Of a DNA stretch of 5,235 nt, positions 1 through 5,235 are shown one piece after another; position 1 is the stretch's first letter; each line of letters opens with the position of its first letter. The DNA is from UBA5359 sp028699365 [NCBI: bacterium]. Its GTDB lineage: Bacteria > UBP13 > UBA5359. The notes under the pieces are model-generated. The model did not search any database. It was not told the origin of the DNA and saw nothing but the letters and a program-made list of their open reading frames with translations. A program made the position numbers and the translations under genes. The stretch spans positions 1-5,235 of the forward strand of contig JAQVUQ010000218.1 of the NCBI GenBank assembly GCA_028699365.1. Reading direction: 5' to 3'.

Positions 1-231
1 CCTCAAGCTGCCTATTACCAAGACGTCGTATTTGAGAAGCTCCTCAACGGATGAGGGCATAACCTTGACAAAGGTTGTTTCAAATCCTTTCTCCTGTTTC
101 AGGGCTTCGTATATGCCCTTGGCTCCGAGGCTTGCTTCATAAACACCTACCTTTATCTGCGCAAAGCCTTGCCTGCTGAAGATAACCATTAATAACATTA
201 CCGTTAGCCAACTCAATACCGCCTTCATCAT
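1..231 (-). CDS. Partial secreted protein with signal peptide; possible ThuA/glutamine-amidotransferase-like fold (C-terminus beyond left edge)
   Basis: The reading frame opens at ATG 231-229 and stays open to base 1, giving 77 residues before the window cuts it. An AGGAG site lies 8 bases upstream of this ATG. A second ATG follows directly, so the start is uncertain by one residue. Residues 1-24 look like a Sec signal peptide: a Lys near the N-terminus, a hydrophobic core rich in Leu, Val and Met, then GFA before Gln25 as a likely signal peptidase I site. The mature part begins IKVGVYEASLGAKGIYEAL and later has SSVEELLKYDVLVIGS. This is a strand, a helix, then a second strand ending in a small-residue turn, as in Rossmann-like ThuA or class I amidotransferase-like domains. 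That family call is inferred from the fold pattern; no catalytic residue is visible. The gene follows the pseudopilin by 46 bases on the same strand with no clear terminator between, so co-transcription is likely. Confidence 0.75.
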   Translation of the reverse strand, partial: MMKAVLSWLTVMLLMVIFSRQGFAQIKVGVYEASLGAKGIYEALKQEKGFETTFVKVMPSSVEELLKYDVLVIGSLR

Positions 232-237
232 AACTTA

Positions 238-245
238 CTCTCCTC
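238..245 (-). promoter_or_regulatory. Ribosome binding site of the left-edge secreted protein
   Basis: Read on the minus strand, GAGGAGAG occupies 245-238. Its AGGAG core (244-240) sits 8 bases from ATG 231 and 11 bases from the second ATG at 228, which favours the first ATG as the start. Confidence 0.7.
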
Positions 246-277
246 GCGCTTACTTAAATAGAATACTATCTTATGCC

Positions 278-982
278 TTAGTACAATCCGCCCCCGTTAA
301 ACCACTTGCTCCCACTAGGAGGCTTGCCGCCTGAAGTCGTCAATGCAGTAAGAGGCGACCAAGTAACATGAAAATCGGCAAACAGAACGTTGATTCCGTC
401 AGAATGCCGAACATAAGGAAAGGCAGCACTTGATGGATATAAATAAGCACCAGCACCACTAGCACTGCCCTGAAGAGTACAATAAGACTGATTGCTACCT
501 GCCGGCGACTCGAAATCACATACCAGCAAGAGATGAGCCGGATCTTCCAAAGTAGATATTACCCCTGATGGTTGATGACCTGAATTCTGATAATTATCTG
601 CCACGTAACGGTTATAAGCATAACTAAGGGTACGCGATAATGGTTGTCCTGGAAAAGGTTCAGCAGAAGGACAAACAAAAGCCGTCAACTGGCCACCTGA
701 GCCTAAATATTGCTTATTGTTACTCAGATAAGGTATCATCTGAACATCCCATTCTTTACCTCCGCCCATTCCCCTGCGAGGGAACATGTCATCATAATCC
801 TGGCAATACATCATAAAGGCAACACCTATTTGCTTCAAATTGTTAAGACAGATAGCCTGTCTGGCCTTCTCTCTAGCCCGGGAGAATACCGGGAAAAGCA
901 ATCCTGCTAAAAGAGCGATTATAGCAATCACAACCAGCAATTCTATTAGTGTAAAACCTTTCCGTCCCCTCATGTTAACCAT
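278..982 (-). CDS. Type II secretion/type IV pseudopilin-like protein (prepilin N-terminal cleavage/methylation domain, DUF1559-like)
   Basis: This is a complete 234-residue protein. Residues 5-10 are RGRKGF, and the prepilin peptidase site GFTLIE places cleavage between Gly9 and Phe10 with the conserved Glu at mature position 5 (Glu14). A hydrophobic helix follows (about 11-31), then [12 protein letters not shown] and CLNNLKQIG, the hallmark of the DUF1559/H-X9-DG pseudopilin group. Further family-like points are QDYDD (61-65), FVCPS (102-106), YAYNRY (121-126) and a C-terminal His193 with Asp203 nine residues later, but followed by Phe, so the usual DG is DF here. Five cysteines are present (45, 60, 104, 155, 168). 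By family knowledge, such proteins are inserted in the inner membrane, processed by prepilin peptidase and assembled into, or secreted through, a type II/IV pilus-like machine. Start ATG 982 has AAGGAGG seven bases upstream; the frame is open further upstream to 1267, but that part overlaps the preceding gene. The role relative to its two exported neighbours is unknown. Confidence 0.93.
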   Translation of the reverse strand: MVNMRGRKGFTLIELLVVIAIIALLAGLLFPVFSRAREKARQAICLNNLKQIGVAFMMYCQDYDDMFPRRGMGGGKEWDVQMIPYLSNNKQYLGSGGQLTAFVCPSAEPFPGQPLSRTLSYAYNRYVADNYQNSGHQPSGVISTLEDPAHLLLVCDFESPAGSNQSYCTLQGSASGAGAYLYPSSAAFPYVRHSDGINVLFADFHVTWSPLTALTTSGGKPPSGSKWFNGGGLY

Positions 983-989
983 TATACTC

Positions 990-996
990 CCTCCTT
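990..996 (-). promoter_or_regulatory. Strong Shine-Dalgarno site fixing the pseudopilin start
   Basis: On the minus strand AAGGAGG lies at 996-990 with a 7-base spacer to ATG 982. A second in-frame ATG at 973 would be 16 bases away, too far. This site is also why the longer open frame reaching back to 1267 is not used as the gene start. Confidence 0.9.
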
Positions 997-1019
997 GATC
1001 ATCTTTAGAATACCGTATC

Positions 1020-1055
1020 CCGGTGGCCCCATAGCGCTCGCTATGGGGCCACCGG
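1020..1055. repeat. Perfect 17-base inverted repeat (intercistronic hairpin)
   Basis: Plus-strand arms CCGGTGGCCCCATAGCG (1020-1036) and CGCTATGGGGCCACCGG (1039-1055) are exact reverse complements separated by two bases. In RNA this would form a GC-rich stem of about 16 pairs with a four-base loop. It starts nine bases past the stop codon of the lectin-glycosidase gene and ends 23 bases before the pseudopilin ribosome binding site. Neither strand has a T-tract after the stem, so it is not a canonical intrinsic terminator. It could be a U-less terminator, an attenuator, an RNase-protecting 3' end that sets different levels for the two genes, or a copy of a dispersed REP-like palindrome. The structure is certain; the function is not. 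Confidence 0.85.
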
Positions 1056-1064
1056 ACAACCTCA

Positions 1065-4000
1065 TTATTTAAGTATCTCCACCCCGCCGTTATACAGCAG
1101 GTTTGCACCGTTAAGATTGATATACAGATCATCGAACCAGGCGGTACCGTTGGCGCCTGACAGCACACACTTGGGAGTAATGCTCTTAATCCCTTTACTG
1201 AAAGTCTTGACATAGTTAACCTGCTGCCAATCGTGAGTACCCGTGTCAAAACGGGTATCGGCATCATACGTTTCGGTAGTGTAATCGCTGTAAACTATAT
1301 CGTATTGCAGGGCGAATAATGCTCCTGTCCCCACGCTGTCAGCCTTGGCCCAGCCGCCGAAGGTAAAGGTAGTGGGATAGGGCGAACTGAAGGTCATTGT
1401 CTTGCCGGTCCATTGCGATGCAGCCGTTCTGGAAAGCGTCCTGACGATTTTCAGAGATTTCGTCCCCGCATGGGCATAATCCCTGGCCCACCCGGCAGGC
1501 GTATCCAGAGAATCATTGACAGCGGTCGTCCAGCCATCCGGAGAGGTGATTTCAAAAGTCTCTTCCGAGTCGAAGATACCTGTGAATCCTGCCAGGTCGC
1601 CACTGCTGCCGATGGCTATGACATACGGCTCATCGTAATACTTGATATTTATCTTGAAGCCGTTATCCAGGTCTGTAGAAGATATCGAGGAACAAAGTGT
1701 CCTGCCGGTCAGGATCTCCTTGACGTCAAAGGTGCTCCCGCTCAGCCCGCAGCCGGCGGTATCCACCTTCAAGGTGGCTGTCCCCGGTCCGGAGAACGAG
1801 ACACACAGCGCGTTATCCTTCCTGGTGGCTTCAATGATGCTTATGCCTGTGTTATCGGTTAATTTGACCGGCGGATCGGCGATGTAATCGATCACCTGGG
1901 CCCAATAACCGGTGGACAGGTTTTCAGCTCCGATAGTTGAGAAGTAGACATTTCCGTTCTGCAGCAACAGCGGATTGCTGGTGGCATAATCGCTGACCAC
2001 TGTCGTAGCCCCGGTATTGTTGATCGTTTTTCTTCTGGTCGGCTGTATCAGCCAAGAGGAACTGCTGCTGAAATTGTTCATCGTGCCGGCGGCACCGTGC
2101 CCGGAGATGTCCTGAACGGAGGAGTCCTGGCCGTCGTCCAGCGCCCACTGTCCGGCCGTCAAAATGCTACTGTGTCCGGCAAGCTCATCAGCACTCAGGA
2201 GACGCGGGTAGATATTCAACTCGTCGATTACGCCGTTGAAGTAATAGGCACTGCCGTAAGCACACCCCACACTGAGCCAGCCGGCCGGCTTGGAACCTAT
2301 AGCTTGTGCCGTTCCGGTAGCGGTATTGTCTAAAACTCCATTGATATACAGCTTTGCCTCTCCGGTAGCACTGTCATAGGTGCCGGCTACATGATACCAA
2401 TTGTTTGAATTCATTACCGTATTACTGAGCACTCCTACGTTCCAACCGTTGGATGACGAATTGCCTATCAGCAACTCTAACTTACCGTAGGATACTGTTG
2501 AAAAGAAATAGGTATAGGTGTTCTTGCAGGCAATCACATGGAAGCTGCCTCTGGTATCCGGCTTTATCCAGGCTTCTATGGTCAGCTTATCAGTGATATC
2601 CAGGCTTGAGCCTGAACCGCAGTTGACATAATCATTCACTCCGTCAAAGGCTAAGGCTTTACCTATCTTACCGCTTACCCAGCAACCGGGAGCAGTCATA
2701 TTGGTAAGGGTGCCGTTGTTGCTGTTGCCGGACCTGTCGGTGGTCGTCGTACCCTGTGTTTCATCAAGAGCCCAGCGCCCGGCTATGGGCTGCTTGGCAT
2801 CCCGCATGATCGTATCGTCAGTGAACGCGGCATCGGTGTATATACGTAATTCATCAAGCTTGCCGCAAAACGGATTGTCTCCCAGGATCAGATTCGAAAT
2901 TTGTGAGTTATCCACCGTATAGCCGGTCAGACAAGTAAGCTCCCTCTCCTTGACTCCGTTCAGATAGAGCTTCATGGTATTGCCGGTTTTGCTTCCGGTT
3001 ACATGATACCACTGCCCTGTCTGGATACTGGTGATTGTCTTGACTCCGCTCCAGTAGTTCCACTGGGAATCGCCCGCTGCAGCAGCATCGGTTATGCGAT
3101 ACTGGAAGTGCAGCTTGCCGTCCGTACTGGAGTAGATCAGACGATAGAGTCCGTTATCCAGCGGTTTGGCATTATCCGTCAGACTGTCGAACTTCACCCA
3201 GGCCTCCAGCGTTAAAGGCTCGGTGATGTTCAGGGTAGAGCCGGCGCCGCAGTCCACATAGCCATCCGTCCCGTCAAAGGCCAGGGCTCCGCCGATCTTG
3301 CCTGTAGTCCAGCAACTGCTGCCGTCCATATTCTGCAGCGCCCCCATATTTCTTCCACGAGAGAAATCCTGCAAAAACATCCCCTGGCCGTCATCGAACA
3401 GCCACCGGCCGTTTATCCGGTCGCTCATCAGACCATCCTGATAATGCAGAGCTATTTCATCAGCACCAAGAGCCATGGGGTAGATATTCAGCTCGTCGAT
3501 TACGCCATTGAAGTAATAGGCACTGCCGTAAGCACACCCCACACTGAGCCAGCCGGTCGGTTTGGAGCCTATGGCTTGTGCCGTTCCGGTAGCGTTTTTG
3601 GCCAGAACTCCGTTTATATACAGTTTGGCCTCTCCGGTAGTGCTGTCGTAGGTGCCGGCTACATGATACCAGTTGCTCGAATTCAATACCATATCGCCGA
3701 CTAATACGATATTCCAACCGTTAGCAGACGAATTGCCGATCAATAGGGATAGCTTGCCGCTGTTCACGGCAAAGAAATAGGTGTAAGTGTTTTTACAGGC
3801 AATAACATGGTAGTTGCTTCTGGTATCCGGCTTTATCCAGGCCTCTATGGTCAGCTTGTCCGTAATATCCAGGCTTGATCCGGCACCGCAGTTGACGTAA
3901 TCATCCACTCCGTCAAACTGCAGTGCCTTGCCCACCTTGCCGTCGATCCAATGTCCTCCATTAGGATTGCTCAAGGTAATCGTAGAACTGGCCGGTTGAA

Positions 4001-5235
4001 GCGTAGACGTTGAAGTGTCGTCTCCGGCCACCGTCAAGCCGCAGAAAGTTGAGGTTTGATCCACCCCGCCCGTCAAATCCGGATTACTCTTAGTCAATGG
4101 CGTAGCCACCACCAGAATCTTGCCGCCGGCATTCTTATAAGCGGTCAGAGCATCCACCGTAGCCTGCGACAGGCCGTCTCCCATATCCTCGGGAATGATA
4201 ATTAAGCTATACTGCTGCAAATTATTCGAATTAAGAGCAAGCTGGCTGCCGATTACCAGACTGTCTACATCCATAAAGGGATACAGGCTTTTAGTCAGCG
4301 TAAACACTTTGTTGCTGTAATCAGGATATGGATCTGATGGGTACTTCATAATAAAGGGACTGGGATTAACCGCTACGGCAATCCTGGCCGGGCTGACGCC
4401 TCCCTGCCAATACCCCATCTGGCTTATCCAATTCGCTATATTGTCCTGGCCAAGATAGATAGCCAGCTCTTTTTCCGATACTCCCAAAAGATCGTTATAG
4501 TAATCGCCGTAAGCCTGGGTCCAGGTTTGGCTGTCACCGTAATAGCTTCTTATATAATCGATATACTGCGCCGGCCTATCCCAAAACCAACTAATCGGAC
4601 CACCGTGAAAGGCATAGGCATAATTCTGAGATAAGACTTGATTCTGATAGGCAGGGCCAAAGTCTATGTAACAATTATTGATATTCGTATAAGGCTTGAA
4701 CGCTCCGTCCGTACCACTACTGCTGTCGGTAGCCATAGTGCCGGGAACCCACATTTCATCGCAGATATTCTCCAGACCGACAACATCATACCCCCATTTC
4801 CAGGACTCACCGTGCGCACTCTCCGGGATGTAATATATAAAGGCGGTTTTCAAGTTATGGCTGGTCGCGTTGAGCTTGATTTGATTCATGAAGTTGTTGA
4901 CCAGACTGGTTTTATAGAGGTAATACCGCCTCCACCACTTATTATTGGCATCTACTGTCGTAGGCATGGTTCCGGTAGTATAAGTTTCGCTGAAGTTCGT
5001 CTGGCAGTACGTGGAAAACTCCGCCACATCGTCGGAATGATTGTCGGCCACTTCCGTAGCATCGACCTCGTGGAACATTACCCCTTCCAGGATATTGCCG
5101 TTGCTCGATCCGATATAGGCGGCGTAGTTTGTGGCTATCTCGTCTATTTCGGCGTTATACAGAGCTATCATGCGCGTATCGTTCAGACCGTATATATCAG
5201 TACCAGGCCAATAGTCATTAGGGGGCGTCCATACC
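1065..5235 (-). CDS. Giant multidomain glycosidase-like / LamG lectin / CBM protein (N-terminus beyond right edge)
   Basis: The window shows 1389 residues. The frame is open through base 5234 ([13 protein letters not shown]...), so the Met at 5171 is internal; residue numbers below count from it. Residues 1-260 look like a glycosidase TIM barrel: strand-like [13 protein letters not shown] (28-40), TAFIYYIPE (109-117), and aromatic-rich [12 protein letters not shown] (189-200). Residues 261-390 resemble the amidotransferase-like domain of GH42 enzymes ([33 protein letters not shown]). Three LamG units fill 399-1040. Residues 1041-1195 ([25 protein letters not shown]) look like the continuation of the interrupted domain plus a small beta sandwich. 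Residues 1196-1350 resemble a CBM4/9 jelly roll (FEITSPDGW ... WTGKTMTF ... [10 protein letters not shown]). The protein ends [11 protein letters not shown]. By domain content it is probably exported and binds or cleaves a polysaccharide; substrate and catalytic residues cannot be assigned. LamG and CBM calls are firmer than the barrel call. Confidence 0.88.
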   Translation of the reverse strand, partial: VWTPPNDYWPGTDIYGLNDTRMIALYNAEIDEIATNYAAYIGSSNGNILEGVMFHEVDATEVADNHSDDVAEFSTYCQTNFSETYTTGTMPTTVDANNKWWRRYYLYKTSLVNNFMNQIKLNATSHNLKTAFIYYIPESAHGESWKWGYDVVGLENICDEMWVPGTMATDSSSGTDGAFKPYTNINNCYIDFGPAYQNQVLSQNYAYAFHGGPISWFWDRPAQYIDYIRSYYGDSQTWTQAYGDYYNDLLGVSEKELAIYLGQDNIANWISQMGYWQGGVSPARIAVAVNPSPFIMKYPSDPYPDYSNKVFTLTKSLYPFMDVDSLVIGSQLALNSNNLQQYSLIIIPEDMGDGLSQATVDALTAYKNAGGKILVVATPLTKSNPDLTGGVDQTSTFCGLTVAGDDTSTSTLQPASSTITLSNPNGGHWIDGKVGKALQFDGVDDYVNCGAGSSLDITDKLTIEAWIKPDTRSNYHVIACKNTYTYFFAVNSGKLSLLIGNSSANGWNIVLVGDMVLNSSNWYHVAGTYDSTTGEAKLYINGVLAKNATGTAQAIGSKPTGWLSVGCAYGSAYYFNGVIDELNIYPMALGADEIALHYQDGLMSDRINGRWLFDDGQGMFLQDFSRGRNMGALQNMDGSSCWTTGKIGGALAFDGTDGYVDCGAGSTLNITEPLTLEAWVKFDSLTDNAKPLDNGLYRLIYSSTDGKLHFQYRITDAAAAGDSQWNYWSGVKTITSIQTGQWYHVTGSKTGNTMKLYLNGVKERELTCLTGYTVDNSQISNLILGDNPFCGKLDELRIYTDAAFTDDTIMRDAKQPIAGRWALDETQGTTTTDRSGNSNNGTLTNMTAPGCWVSGKIGKALAFDGVNDYVNCGSGSSLDITDKLTIEAWIKPDTRGSFHVIACKNTYTYFFSTVSYGKLELLIGNSSSNGWNVGVLSNTVMNSNNWYHVAGTYDSATGEAKLYINGVLDNTATGTAQAIGSKPAGWLSVGCAYGSAYYFNGVIDELNIYPRLLSADELAGHSSILTAGQWALDDGQDSSVQDISGHGAAGTMNNFSSSSSWLIQPTRRKTINNTGATTVVSDYATSNPLLLQNGNVYFSTIGAENLSTGYWAQVIDYIADPPVKLTDNTGISIIEATRKDNALCVSFSGPGTATLKVDTAGCGLSGSTFDVKEILTGRTLCSSISSTDLDNGFKINIKYYDEPYVIAIGSSGDLAGFTGIFDSEETFEITSPDGWTTAVNDSLDTPAGWARDYAHAGTKSLKIVRTLSRTAASQWTGKTMTFSSPYPTTFTFGGWAKADSVGTGALFALQYDIVYSDYTTETYDADTRFDTGTHDWQQVNYVKTFSKGIKSITPKCVLSGANGTAWFDDLYINLNGANLLYNGGVEILK
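2205..2672 (-). repeat. Long direct repeat, copy 2 (LamG unit 3)
   Basis: This is the partner of 3477-3941, encoding [11 protein letters not shown] through LNIYP, with one extra codon in the STVSYGK segment. The middle LamG unit (2682-3311) lies between the two copies and is recognisably the same fold but far more divergent, with longer loops around residues 662-720. Recombination between the two direct copies would delete about 1.27 kb in frame (offsets 1272 and 1269 bases, both multiples of three), removing two LamG units. Confidence 0.88.
3477..3941 (-). repeat. Long direct repeat, copy 1 (LamG unit 1)
   Basis: This stretch encodes [11 protein letters not shown] through LNIYP. It aligns with 2205-2672 with one codon-sized gap. 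Hand alignment of about 420 columns gives roughly 84% base identity, and many of the changes are silent. The match is uneven: 3481-3540 has only two mismatches, while about 3681-3765 is much more divergent. At the protein level, runs such as [11 protein letters not shown] and [20 protein letters not shown] are identical in both copies. Confidence 0.88.

Larger units (their letters stand above)
2052..3950 (-). repeat. Tandem array of three LamG/concanavalin-like lectin units within the giant protein
   Basis: Conserved Trp codons at 3950-3948, 3311-3309, 2681-2679 and 2054-2052 delimit three units of 213, 210 and 209 residues. Each begins with a GK(V/I)G.AL.FDG strand, followed by YV(N/D)CG(A/S)GS and a LT(I/L)EAW(I/V)K segment, then WYHV.G, KLY(I/L)NGV and a (F/C)(N/G)G..DEL.IY segment, as in LamG-like jelly-roll domains (Laminin_G_3 type). 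Each closes with a G(R/Q)W.(L/F)D(D/E).QG-like strand that structurally belongs to the next unit. The last such strand (residues 1007-1040, [19 protein letters not shown]) has no jelly roll after it, and the first unit has no such strand before it. LamG folds typically bind sugars or protein ligands, often with calcium; binding specificity cannot be read here. Confidence 0.85.

Noticed and set aside
710-910. Small plus-strand open frame opposite the pseudopilin gene
   Set aside because: It lies entirely antisense to strongly recognisable pseudopilin coding sequence and shows no domain of its own.
1020-1055. Classical rho-independent terminator
   Set aside because: The stem is ideal, but neither strand shows a run of T after it, so I kept only the inverted-repeat call.
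983-1267. N-terminal extension of the pseudopilin frame by 95 codons to an ATG at 1267
   Set aside because: It overlaps the end of the lectin-glycosidase gene, crosses the palindrome and has no pilin-like sequence. The perfect AAGGAGG site seven bases before ATG 982, together with the standard short leader before GFTLIE, fixes the start at 982.
2097-3704. Plus-strand open frames over the LamG units with similar predicted products to one another
   Set aside because: They are antisense shadows of the duplicated LamG DNA. Their mutual similarity only reflects the direct repeat, and they lack recognisable domains or ribosome binding sites.
2052-3950. CRISPR array or mobile-element repeats
   Set aside because: The repeats are about 630 bases, in frame and encode LamG folds. 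There are no short spaced repeats, terminal inverted repeats or transposase sequences.
5169-5171. Met codon at 5171 as the start of the giant protein
   Set aside because: The same frame continues without a stop to base 5234 with plausible coding sequence ([19 protein letters not shown]), the bases before this ATG hold no ribosome binding site, and no signal peptide follows it. The true start lies outside the window.

Overview
The window reads as part of one bacterial operon-like cluster. All three genes lie on the minus strand, so transcription runs from high to low coordinates. The best taxonomic clue is the pseudopilin: its [12 protein letters not shown]...CLNNLKQIG...MYCQDYDD segment resembles the expanded prepilin/DUF1559 family, in the form I associate with Armatimonadota. 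Planctomycetota and Lentisphaerota carry related but differently worded versions. This assignment rests on recalled family patterns, not on a search.

Layout in transcription order. (1) From beyond the right edge to 1065: a very large, probably secreted multidomain protein whose N-terminus is missing. Its parts are a glycosidase-like (probable TIM-barrel) region, a glutamine-amidotransferase-like domain of the kind found in GH42-type beta-galactosidases, three tandem LamG/concanavalin-like lectin units that appear nested inside that domain, a small beta domain, and a C-terminal CBM4/9-like jelly roll. (2) 1020-1055: a perfect 17-base inverted repeat in the 82-base gap. (3) 982-278: a complete 234-residue pseudopilin-like protein with a textbook Shine-Dalgarno site. 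(4) 231 to beyond the left edge: the first 77 residues of a secreted protein with a signal peptide and a Rossmann-like start that may be ThuA/amidotransferase-like. The remaining gap, 232-277, holds only the ribosome binding site of the last gene. No gene-free stretch exceeds 300 bases, and I see no RNA genes, CRISPR arrays or transposases.

Taken together, the cluster looks like a cell-surface or extracellular carbohydrate-binding and degrading unit with a pseudopilin encoded between two exported proteins. A functional link between the pseudopilin and the lectin-glycosidase is inference from gene order only. The most notable structure is the LamG array: three almost equal units (213, 210 and 209 residues, Trp to Trp), cut in a circularly permuted register, with host-domain sequence on both sides and with units 1 and 3 much more alike than either is to unit 2.
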